A stretch of DNA of 47,718 nucleotides. It comes from Bacteroidota bacterium (GTDB lineage: Bacteria > Bacteroidota > Bacteroidia > Bacteroidales > Rikenellaceae). Where the stretch lies: assembly GCA_023443765.1 (NCBI GenBank), contig JAEZTA010000015.1, forward strand, positions 1 to 47,718, given 5' to 3'. The position numbers and the translations under genes are program-made. Position 1 is the stretch's first letter; every line of letters starts with the position of its first letter. The notes under the pieces were generated by a model. The model had not been told where the DNA came from and made no database searches. It saw only the letters and a program-made list of their open reading frames with translations. Below, one piece after another: positions 8,699-15,849 of the stretch.

Positions 8699-9411
8699 TG
8701 GCTGAAGGAACCCTTTACCTGATTCCCTGTCCGATCTCGGACGAAACGGCGCCGTGGGACGTGCTGCCTGCGGCCAACCGGGCCGTGATGGATTCGCTGG
8801 ACTATTTCATCGTCGAGAATACCCGCACGGCGCGGCGCTTCCTGTCGAAGGCCGGCATCGCGCGGCCGATCGACACGCTGGAATTCCGCGAACTGAACGA
8901 ACACACCGCGGCCGGGCGCGAGGTCGAAGAGCTGGTCGCGCCGCTCCTCGCAGGCCGTTCGGCGGGGGTGATCTCCGAGGCGGGCGTGCCGGGCGTGGCC
9001 GATCCCGGGGCGCTGGTCGTCGCGGCGTGCCACCGCCGCGGGATTCGTGTCGTGCCGCTCGTGGGGCCTTCGTCGATCATCCTGGCGGTGATGGCCTCGG
9101 GGCTGAACGGACAGTCGTTCGCCTTCAATGGCTACCTGCCCGTGAAACCGCCCGAGCGGGCCAAAGCCATCCGCTTCTTCGAACGTCGTGCGCTGATGGA
9201 GGGGCAGTCGCAACTTTTTATCGAAGCTCCGTACCGCAACGTGAAGCTGATGGAGCAACTCCTCCGGACGCTCGCCCCTGAAACACGCCTGACAGTGGCC
9301 CTCGACCTTACGGCCCCGGGCGAATGGATCGGGACCCATACCACTGCGGAGTGGCGCCGCTGCCCGCTGCCCGATATGAACAAACGCCCGGCCATTTTCA
9401 TCATCGGATAG
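8698..9411 (+). CDS. RsmI-like SAM-dependent methyltransferase (tetrapyrrole methylase fold)
   Basis: The protein has 237 residues. It starts GTLYLIPCPISDETAPWDVLP and has ISEAGVPGVADPGALVV and LVGPSSIILAVMASGLNGQ, the glycine-rich SAM-binding segments of the tetrapyrrole methylase fold as found in RsmI. RsmI 2'-O-methylates C1402 of 16S rRNA. This short Bacteroidetes subgroup lacks the usual C-terminal extension of about 40 residues, so its exact substrate is uncertain. Its start overlaps the stop of the zinc-ribbon gene by one base. No strong terminator precedes grpE. Confidence 0.8.
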   Translation: MAEGTLYLIPCPISDETAPWDVLPAANRAVMDSLDYFIVENTRTARRFLSKAGIARPIDTLEFRELNEHTAAGREVEELVAPLLAGRSAGVISEAGVPGVADPGALVVAACHRRGIRVVPLVGPSSIILAVMASGLNGQSFAFNGYLPVKPPERAKAIRFFERRALMEGQSQLFIEAPYRNVKLMEQLLRTLAPETRLTVALDLTAPGEWIGTHTTAEWRRCPLPDMNKRPAIFIIG

Positions 9412-9477
9412 CTGCTGCCGGGCGGTTGGTATGCAATTTGTTCGAATAAGGGATAGAAAAACCGAAAAATCAGAAAT

Positions 9478-10086
9478 ATGAAAAAGGAAAAAGTTTATAA
9501 TGAGGCCGTTAGCGGCGATGAAGGATTCGTTCCCGGCGAGGGTTATCCGTCGTGTGACGGACAGCCTTGTGCCAATGTGTCAGACGAAACCGACGACGCG
9601 ACTGACACAATGACAGACGACGAGCCTGCCGCCGAAGGCGAGGCCGCCAAGGCTCTCGAATCGGCAGTAGCCGAGTGGCAGGACAAGTATGTCCGCCTGC
9701 AGGCCGAGTTCGACAACTACCGCAAGCGTACGCTCAAGGAGAAGATGGACCTGGTGCAGACCGGGGGCCGCGACGTGCTGCTGGCGATGCTGCCCGTACG
9801 CGACGACGTACAGCGGGCCGTGGACGCCATGGAGAAAAGCAACGACTTGGAGGCCCTGCGTGCCGGTGTGCTGCTTATCTCGCAGAAGTTCACCGAGACA
9901 TTGCGCCAGAAGGGTGTGACCGAAATCGAGGTGAAGGACAAGGAGTTCGACGCCGACCTCTGCGAAGCCGTCGCCCGGTTCGCCGCAGGCGAAGAGAAGA
10001 AGGGCAAGGTCATCGACGTTGTCCAGACAGGCTACATGCTGGGCGAGAAGGTGCTGCGCTTCGCAAAAGTCGTTGTAGGAGAGTAA
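9478..10086 (+). CDS. grpE: Nucleotide exchange factor GrpE
   Basis: This 202-residue protein is the DnaK co-chaperone that speeds ADP release. An acidic, disordered N-terminus (1-55) is followed by the long dimerising coiled coil (about 60-110, including WQDKYVRLQAEFDNYRKRT). The C-terminal beta domain ends DVVQTGYMLGEKVLRFAKVVV, the conserved GrpE signature. It lies 4 bases upstream of dnaJ, the usual arrangement. I see no CIRCE-type inverted repeat upstream (9412-9477) and no clear -7 box there. Confidence 0.96.
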   Translation: MKKEKVYNEAVSGDEGFVPGEGYPSCDGQPCANVSDETDDATDTMTDDEPAAEGEAAKALESAVAEWQDKYVRLQAEFDNYRKRTLKEKMDLVQTGGRDVLLAMLPVRDDVQRAVDAMEKSNDLEALRAGVLLISQKFTETLRQKGVTEIEVKDKEFDADLCEAVARFAAGEEKKGKVIDVVQTGYMLGEKVLRFAKVVVGE

Positions 10087-10090
10087 GACC

Positions 10091-11260
10091 ATGGCAGAAA
10101 AAAGGGACTACTACGAAGTGCTGGGCGTCCAGAAAAACGCTAACGCTGACGAAATAAAGAAGGCCTACCGCAAAGCGGCTATTCAGTTCCACCCCGATAA
10201 AAACCCCGGGGACAAGGAAGCTGAGGAGAAATTCAAGGAGGCCGCGGAGGCCTACGACGTGTTGTCGAATCCCGACAAACGCGCCCGTTACGACCAGTTC
10301 GGCCACGCCGGAATGAGCGGTGCGGCGGGCGGCGGAGCCGGAGGCTTCGGCGGGTTCAGCGGCGGAGGGTTCTCGATGGAGGACATCTTCTCGCAGTTCG
10401 GCGACATTTTCGGCGGCCATTTCGGGGGCGGGTTCCGCTCGTCGAACGGCGGTGGCGGGCGGCATGTGAACCGCGGCTCGGATATCCGGGTGCGGGTCAA
10501 ACTGACGCTTGCCGAGATCGCCAACGGCGTGACCAAAAAGCTCAAGATCAACAAGACCATCGCCTGCGACAAGTGCGGTGGCACGGGCGCCAAGGATGCC
10601 AATTCCTATTCGACCTGCCCGACCTGCAACGGCGCGGGCTACGTCTCGCGGGTGGAAAATACCTTCTTCGGCCGTATGCAGACGCAGGGCGTGTGCCCCA
10701 CGTGCAACGGCACGGGCAAGGTGATCACTTCGCCGTGCGACAAGTGCAAGGGCGAAGGTACGCTGCGCGGCTCGGAGGTCGTGGAGATCAAGATTCCGGC
10801 AGGCGTGGGCGAGGGCATGGTCCTCTCCGTCTCGGGCAAGGGCAATGCCGCGCGCCATGGCGGCGTGAACGGCGACCTGCAGGTGATGATCGAAGAGGAG
10901 GCGCATCCCGAGCTGATGCGCGACGGCAACGACCTGATCCACAATCTGAACATCACCGTGACGACGGCCCTGCTGGGCGGTACGGTCGAAGTGCCGACGG
11001 TCGACGGTCATGCCAAGATCAAGATCGCTCCGGGAACGCATGCCGGCAAGGTCCTGCGCCTGGGCGGCAAGGGTTTACCCGATGTCAACGGCTATGGCCG
11101 CGGCGACGAACTGGTGGTGGTCGATATCACCATTCCGGCGAAACTTTCAGCCGAGGAGAAGAAGCTCGTGGAGCAGTTGGCTGCACAGCCCTCTTTCCAG
11201 AAGGCCGAGTCGGTCAAAAACCAGAATATTTTCGAACGGATGAAGAGTTTCTTCCGGTAA
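10091..11260 (+). CDS. dnaJ: Chaperone DnaJ
   Basis: The protein has 389 residues. The J domain (1-70) carries the essential HPDK motif near residue 36. A Gly/Phe-rich region follows (about 75-130). The zinc-finger region has four CxxCxGxG repeats (CDKCGGTG, CPTCNGAG, CPTCNGTG, CDKCKGEG). The C-terminal substrate-binding domains end near residue 360. It presents clients to DnaK and works with the adjacent grpE product. A loose inverted repeat (about 11279-11319) follows the stop but is a weak terminator candidate. Confidence 0.97.
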   Translation: MAEKRDYYEVLGVQKNANADEIKKAYRKAAIQFHPDKNPGDKEAEEKFKEAAEAYDVLSNPDKRARYDQFGHAGMSGAAGGGAGGFGGFSGGGFSMEDIFSQFGDIFGGHFGGGFRSSNGGGGRHVNRGSDIRVRVKLTLAEIANGVTKKLKINKTIACDKCGGTGAKDANSYSTCPTCNGAGYVSRVENTFFGRMQTQGVCPTCNGTGKVITSPCDKCKGEGTLRGSEVVEIKIPAGVGEGMVLSVSGKGNAARHGGVNGDLQVMIEEEAHPELMRDGNDLIHNLNITVTTALLGGTVEVPTVDGHAKIKIAPGTHAGKVLRLGGKGLPDVNGYGRGDELVVVDITIPAKLSAEEKKLVEQLAAQPSFQKAESVKNQNIFERMKSFFR

Positions 11261-11278
11261 CGGATAATAAAACCCGCG

Positions 11279-11319
11279 GAAAATTCGTACCTTTACCAAG
11301 TAGAGGCGACGAATTTTTC
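11279..11319 (+). terminator. Weak inverted repeat after dnaJ
   Basis: The arms GAAAATTCGT (11279-11288) and ACGAATTTTTC (11309-11319) pair over ten bases apart from one extra T, with a 20-base loop. The stem is AT-rich and the loop long, so it may be only a partial terminator. Confidence 0.3.
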
Positions 11320-11380
11320 GTTTATACAGGGCGATCCTGTCCGGCTGTGTATCATCCCGACCGTGCGAAGCGTACGGCTG

Positions 11381-11410
11381 TCTCCCTCCCCGGGGGAGAA
11401 CCGGGGTGGG
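11381..11410. repeat. C-rich hairpin plus GGGGTGGG, second REP-like copy
   Basis: TCTCCC (11381-11386) pairs with GGGAGA (11394-11399) and is followed by ACCGGGGTGGG. The order (C-rich arm, G-rich arm, short spacer, GGGGTGGG) is the same as in the element at 2990-3020, with base changes throughout. It lies in the presumed leader of the gene at 11460. Confidence 0.45.
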
Positions 11411-11459
11411 GCGGCAGGAGCAGCGGCCGGAGGAACAAAAATTATATGATATTACGACT

Positions 11460-11867
11460 ATGTTAGGCTTTACCCCGTTTAAGAAGCGCGCAAACAAATT
11501 CAACTACATCCCGCGTTATTACGACCCCGAGAAAGAGGCCCGGGAGCAGCGTCGTGCCGAGTTGCGCGGCGAGCGGGCCGAGGACGCCGACCGGGAGTAC
11601 GAGCCCGGGCAATATATCCGCACGCAGCGCGATGCGCGGGCGGCGCGTCAGGCCAAGCGTGATGATTCGGGGCGGATGCGGGTCTGGAAAATGGCCGGAG
11701 CCGCCGTGCTGGTGATGCTTTTCATCTACCTTCTGTACCCGAAGCTGGCGGACGTGTTCCTGCGTGCGCAGAAAGGCGCGGCAAGGCCCGTGCCTGCGGC
11801 GGTCGAGGAGGGAGAATTCAACCCCTATGCGCCTATCGAGGTCGTCCCCAACGATTATCAGGAATAA
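11460..11867 (+). CDS. Small single-helix membrane protein upstream of mutL
   Basis: The protein has 135 residues. It begins MLGFTPFKKRANKFNYIPRY, followed by a highly charged Arg/Glu-rich segment to about residue 75 that is probably cytoplasmic. A single membrane helix lies at about 79-97 (MAGAAVLVMLFIYLLYP), and a short acidic tail ends in NDYQE. I recall similar proteins encoded beside mutL in other Bacteroidales, with no known function. An in-frame ATG at 11406 would place the start inside the GC-rich repeat region, so 11460 is preferred. The next codon after its stop is the mutL ATG (no spacer), implying translational coupling. Confidence 0.75.
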   Translation: MLGFTPFKKRANKFNYIPRYYDPEKEAREQRRAELRGERAEDADREYEPGQYIRTQRDARAARQAKRDDSGRMRVWKMAGAAVLVMLFIYLLYPKLADVFLRAQKGAARPVPAAVEEGEFNPYAPIEVVPNDYQE

Positions 11868-13862
11868 ATGGCAGATAAGATTCGATTATTACCCGAGGTT
11901 GTCGCCAATCAGATCGCCGCAGGAGAGGTTGTCAACCGGCCCGCTTCGGTGGTCAAGGAGATGATGGAAAACGCCATCGACGCCGGAGCGACATCCGTGA
12001 AGGTCAATTTCCGCGACGGCGGCAAGGACCTGATCCAGATCGTCGACGATGGCTCCGGCATGTCGCCCATCGACGCGCGCATGGCCTTCGACCGCCACGC
12101 CACGAGCAAGATCGGGGCTGTGGAGGATATTTACGCCCTGCATACCTTCGGATTCCGCGGCGAGGCTCTCGCCTCGATAGCGGCTGTGTCGCAGGTCGAA
12201 CTGCGCACGCGGCAGGCGGGCGACGAGGTGGGTACGCAAACCGAGATCAACGGCGGGCAGTTCGCCTCGCAGACTCCGGTGATGTGCCCCGTCGGTTCGC
12301 AGTTCTTCGTGCGCAACCTTTTCTACAACGTCCCGGCGCGCCGCCGTTTTTTGGACAAGAGCACCACATCGGCTTCGCAGATCAAGGCCGAGTTCCAGCG
12401 CATCGCCCTCTGCAATCCGCAGATCGCCTTCGAACTCTACGCCAACGACGCCCTGGTCTACACGTTGCCCTCCGCACCGCTGGCGGGCCGCATTGTCGAT
12501 GTCGTGGGACGCCATATCAAGCAGAACCTGCTGGAGGTCGAGGCCGATACCTCGATCGCCCGCATCGAAGGATACATCGGCCGTCCGGCGGCCGCCAAGA
12601 AACGCAATACCGAGCAATACCTGTTCGTCAACGGCCGCTTTTTCAAGAGCACCTACCTGACGAGCGCCATTCTGAAAGCTTACGAGAAGTTGATTCCCGA
12701 GAGCAGCCAGCCCTCCTATTTCCTCTACCTGACGCTCGACCCCGGGCGGATCGACGTGAATGTCCATCCGCAGAAAACCGAGGTCAAATTCGCCGACGAG
12801 GAGGCCGTGTGGCAGATCGTCAACGCCGCTGTGCGCGAGACGTTGGCCAAGACGGGCGCTGTGCCGCTGATGGATTTCGACCGCGAAGGCGCGGTGGAGA
12901 TTCCCGTTTTGCAGAAAGGAGCCGTTTACAGCGAACCGCTGGCCATGTCGAACAGTGACTATAACCCCTTCCGCGAGGAGTATATCGACCCCTCGGCGCC
13001 CGATCCCAATGTCGATTTCACGGGTTTCGACGTGCCTTTCCGCGACGGCGGGACTGTGTCGGACAATGCCGCTGCGGGATTCCGCGCGGGCGGAGGCCGG
13101 AGCGCCGCTCCGTCGTTCCCGCGTGTCGCCGGGGGCGGTTTCGCCCTGCCCGGCGCGGATGCCGGGGAGTTCGAGGAGTTCGAGTCGGGCGGCGGTTTTG
13201 AGATCACCCCTTCGGGGAGCGGTTTCGACGACAGCAGCCTCGATTTCATCCCTTCGGCCGCTGCGCCCGAACAACAGCGTTTCGACATGGCGCAGCGCGC
13301 GGAGTTTACCGATGCCCTGCCCTTGCCGGGCGGTTATGTCGCGGCGCTGCTTAACGGGCGGTTCGTCGTCGTAGATGCACGGCGCGCCCGGGAGCGAATT
13401 CTCTACGAGGATTACCTGCGGATGCTGGGCAGCGGATCGTCGGTGAGCCAGCAACTGCTTTTCCCCGAACGGCTGGTCCTCTCGGGCGATGAATACGCCC
13501 TGCTCGAAGAGAACGCCGTGGAGTTTGCGGCGCTGGGTTTCGACATCGACTTCTGCGGCGAAGGGGCCGTCGAGGTGAAGGGTACGCCTGCCGACATGCC
13601 GGCCGATTCGGTCGACCGGCTGCTGTTCGACCTGTTGCAGGCGTTCTCGACCCCGGTGTCGCTGGCCGATGTCAGGCGCGAGAAGATCGCCGTCGTGATG
13701 GCCCGTTCCGGCTCCAAGGGCGCAGGGCGGACCCTGTCGCGCGAGGAAGCCGCGGCGCTGCTGACGCAGCTGGCCGATACGGGCAGTTTCAGCTTTTCGC
13801 CTTCGGGCAAGGCGATCACTGCCGAGATCACGCCGGAAGATTTGCGCGCCAAGCTGGGATAA
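11868..13862 (+). CDS. mutL: DNA mismatch repair protein MutL
   Basis: The protein has 664 residues. The N-terminal GHKL ATPase has the family motifs NQIAAGEVV, the Mg-binding Glu-Asn in MMENAIDAGA, DDGSGM, TFGFRGEALASI and, further on, NVHPQKTEVKF. A Gly/Ser/Asp-rich linker (about 350-470) leads to the C-terminal dimerisation domain. I do not see the DQHAAHERI endonuclease metal motif; the matching place reads VVDARRARERILYE. This suggests the nuclease site is degenerate, although many Bacteroidetes MutLs differ here. It couples mismatch recognition by MutS to strand removal. The preceding small gene abuts it directly. Confidence 0.95.
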   Translation: MADKIRLLPEVVANQIAAGEVVNRPASVVKEMMENAIDAGATSVKVNFRDGGKDLIQIVDDGSGMSPIDARMAFDRHATSKIGAVEDIYALHTFGFRGEALASIAAVSQVELRTRQAGDEVGTQTEINGGQFASQTPVMCPVGSQFFVRNLFYNVPARRRFLDKSTTSASQIKAEFQRIALCNPQIAFELYANDALVYTLPSAPLAGRIVDVVGRHIKQNLLEVEADTSIARIEGYIGRPAAAKKRNTEQYLFVNGRFFKSTYLTSAILKAYEKLIPESSQPSYFLYLTLDPGRIDVNVHPQKTEVKFADEEAVWQIVNAAVRETLAKTGAVPLMDFDREGAVEIPVLQKGAVYSEPLAMSNSDYNPFREEYIDPSAPDPNVDFTGFDVPFRDGGTVSDNAAAGFRAGGGRSAAPSFPRVAGGGFALPGADAGEFEEFESGGGFEITPSGSGFDDSSLDFIPSAAAPEQQRFDMAQRAEFTDALPLPGGYVAALLNGRFVVVDARRARERILYEDYLRMLGSGSSVSQQLLFPERLVLSGDEYALLEENAVEFAALGFDIDFCGEGAVEVKGTPADMPADSVDRLLFDLLQAFSTPVSLADVRREKIAVVMARSGSKGAGRTLSREEAAALLTQLADTGSFSFSPSGKAITAEITPEDLRAKLG

Positions 13863-13887
13863 TAGCCGAAAGACCGATAAAAAGATA

Positions 13888-13895
13888 TATATTTG
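13888..13895 (+). promoter_or_regulatory. Candidate -7 box (TATATTTG) for the rhomboid gene
   Basis: An exact TAnnTTTG match lies 76 bases upstream of ATG 13971. It is downstream of the alternative-frame start region near mutL and argues for a separate transcript. No TTTG stands at the -33 position, so support is moderate. Confidence 0.4.
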
Positions 13896-13970
13896 CACAA
13901 ATAATTGGCGTCATTCCAACGGATAAAACCGGATGCCGTACAAGCGTTAAAAACGAACAATAACAGACTC

Positions 13971-14573
13971 ATGAACCGATATTTTCAGACGCCTCCGGTT
14001 GTCAAAAACCTGATAATCATCAATGTCCTGGTATTTATGGCCACGGCGCTGCTGCCTGTGGGCGACACGATCATGCAGTATTGCGCCCTGTCGCTGGGAA
14101 CGCCCTATTTCCATACCTACCAGTTCATTTCCTACATGTTCCTGCACGCCAATTTCGAGCATATATTCTTCAATATGTTCGCACTGTGGATGTTCGGACG
14201 TACGCTCGAATACGAACTTGGCTCGCAGCGTTTTCTGACCTTCTACATGGTCTGCGGTGTGGGTGCGGCATTGATCCAATACCTGACGGCCCTGGCTTTC
14301 GGCGAACTGCCGCTGCTGCTGGTCGGCGCTTCGGGCGCGGTGATGGGCCTGCTGCTGGCGTTCGGCGTGATGCATCCCAATGCGGTCATCATGCTGCTGA
14401 TCCCGCCGATTCCGATGAAGGCCAAATGGTTCGTCATCATCTACGCCGTCATCGAGTTGTTCCTCGGATGGAGGGGCGTGGGCAACGTGGCCCATTTCGC
14501 CCACGTGGGCGGCATGCTGTGGGGATTCCTGCTGCTGCATTGGTGGAAGCGCCGGGGAACGATCCGGTTCTAA
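13971..14573 (+). CDS. Rhomboid-family intramembrane serine protease
   Basis: This 200-residue protein has about six membrane helices. The catalytic serine lies in GASGAVMG and the catalytic histidine in HFAHVGGMLWG near the end. The motif HANFEHIFFNMFALWMFG on the first luminal loop and helix 2 is typical. Rhomboids cut membrane proteins within the bilayer; substrates cannot be told from sequence. ATG 13971 (MNRYFQTPPVVKNLI) is preferred over a TTG start 66 bases earlier, because it opens directly before the first helix and matches relatives. The next gene starts 3 bases after the stop, a pairing I recall as common in Bacteroidales. Confidence 0.9.
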   Translation: MNRYFQTPPVVKNLIIINVLVFMATALLPVGDTIMQYCALSLGTPYFHTYQFISYMFLHANFEHIFFNMFALWMFGRTLEYELGSQRFLTFYMVCGVGAALIQYLTALAFGELPLLLVGASGAVMGLLLAFGVMHPNAVIMLLIPPIPMKAKWFVIIYAVIELFLGWRGVGNVAHFAHVGGMLWGFLLLHWWKRRGTIRF

Positions 14574-14576
14574 GCC

Positions 14577-15722
14577 ATGGCATCTCCGGATTATTACAGC
14601 GGTTACGGCGGACGCCCTTCGGAGAAGCGGCGTCGCGGCCCGGTCATGTGGCTCGTCGACCTGGTGTTGACGCTCGTGACCCTGGTGGTGGCCGTCACGA
14701 TGGTTCTCACCTATTTCGTCCCTTATGTCGATCCCGGCAGCGTGTGGTTCCTGCCCGTGCTGGGACTGGCCGCCCCGGCGGTTTACGTCGCATCGGTCGT
14801 CCTGATGCTCTACTGGATCATCCGCTGGCGCTGGGTACGCGCCGGGGTGATGCTGGTGATCGTCGTGGCGGGACTTTTCAAGGTCTCGCTCTTCTGGCGT
14901 CCTGAAATCCGCCGCAGCTATGCCGAGGAAGTTACCTATGACCGCAATGCGTTCAAGGTCATGACCTACAACGTGCGCAGTTTCTATGGCGAGGATGGCA
15001 ACAGCAGCGTCAACGACATCCTCCACCTGATTGAGGAGCAGGCGCCCGACATCATCTGCCTGCAGGAGTTCAACGCCCGCCTTGCGGAACAATCCGAGGA
15101 GTTCGCCCTGCTCGGCGAGACGTACGAGATCGCGCATTTCGGACGTACGCAGGCCCCGGACTCGGTCTACGGTTCGACGCTGGCTATCCTGAGTAAATAC
15201 CGCATCCTGCGTTCAAATACGGTGCTGACGCCTTCGTCTTCGGTTTGGGCCGACGTGCTGATGGGCGAGGACACGGTGCGCATCTTCAACAATCACCTGC
15301 GTTCGACGGCTATCAATGCTTCGGACAACCAGTTCATCACCAGTCATCAGTTTCTGTCGGATACGGCGCGCGAGACCAAAATCCGCAGCATCGTCGGCCG
15401 CCTGCGCGAGAACAGCTCCCTCCGGGCCGCGCAGGTCGACAGCATCGCGGTGGTCGTGGGGGCGACGCGCCTGCGGCGGATCGTATGTGGCGACTTCAAC
15501 GATACGCCCATGTCGTATGTCTACCGGACGATGGCGCAGGGGCTGCGCGACGCCTTCAGGGAGTGCGGATCGGGCTATGCGCATACGTTCCGGGGTTTCT
15601 ACAACACGCTGCGCATCGACTATGTGCTGAGCGGCGGTTTCGATCCCCTCTCCTACGAAGTACTTTTGGTCGATTATTCGGACCATCATCCCGTCGTCGT
15701 ACGACTCAAAAAAAGCACCTGA
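14577..15722 (+). CDS. Membrane-anchored endonuclease/exonuclease/phosphatase family protein
   Basis: The protein has 381 residues. Three hydrophobic segments fill about residues 20-105. The EEP catalytic domain runs from about 120 to the end. Key motifs are MTYNVRSF (Asn), ICLQEFN (metal-binding Glu), CGDFNDTP (Asp/Asn) and the closing DYSDHHPVVV (Asp-His). The fold hydrolyses phosphodiesters in nucleic acids, phosphoinositides or sphingomyelin, so the substrate is open. The domain should face the periplasm or the cytoplasm depending on helix count, which I cannot settle. It follows the rhomboid gene by 3 bases and ends in a strong terminator. Confidence 0.85.
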   Translation: MASPDYYSGYGGRPSEKRRRGPVMWLVDLVLTLVTLVVAVTMVLTYFVPYVDPGSVWFLPVLGLAAPAVYVASVVLMLYWIIRWRWVRAGVMLVIVVAGLFKVSLFWRPEIRRSYAEEVTYDRNAFKVMTYNVRSFYGEDGNSSVNDILHLIEEQAPDIICLQEFNARLAEQSEEFALLGETYEIAHFGRTQAPDSVYGSTLAILSKYRILRSNTVLTPSSSVWADVLMGEDTVRIFNNHLRSTAINASDNQFITSHQFLSDTARETKIRSIVGRLRENSSLRAAQVDSIAVVVGATRLRRIVCGDFNDTPMSYVYRTMAQGLRDAFRECGSGYAHTFRGFYNTLRIDYVLSGGFDPLSYEVLLVDYSDHHPVVVRLKKST

Positions 15723-15748
15723 TAAAACGATCCCGGAAAAGGGTGAGT

Positions 15749-15783
15749 CCCGGCGGATTAACGGTTCCCGCCGGGCTTTAATT
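15749..15783 (+). terminator. Rho-independent terminator
   Basis: CCCGGCGG (15749-15756) pairs with CCGCCGGG (15768-15775), with an 11-base loop, followed by CTTTAATTT. It ends the rhomboid/EEP unit. Confidence 0.8.
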
Positions 15784-15809
15784 TGCCTGCGGGCGTTGCC
15801 CGGATGGAT

Positions 15810-15817
15810 TATTTTTG
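15810..15817 (+). promoter_or_regulatory. Candidate -7 box (TATTTTTG) for the M3 peptidase unit
   Basis: This is an exact TAnnTTTG match just after the terminator. It implies a transcript start near 15824 and therefore rules out the upstream in-frame ATG at 15796, favouring ATG 15850. A TTTG at 15782-15785 lies 24 bases upstream, slightly too far for an ideal -33 element. Confidence 0.5.
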
Positions 15818-15849
15818 CTATATTGTGGAAAATTTTCGATTCGTTCGCT

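Noticed and set aside
15796..15849. Upstream start for the M3 peptidase
   Set aside because: It precedes the -7 box at 15810-15817 and adds 18 residues in front of a normal signal peptide.
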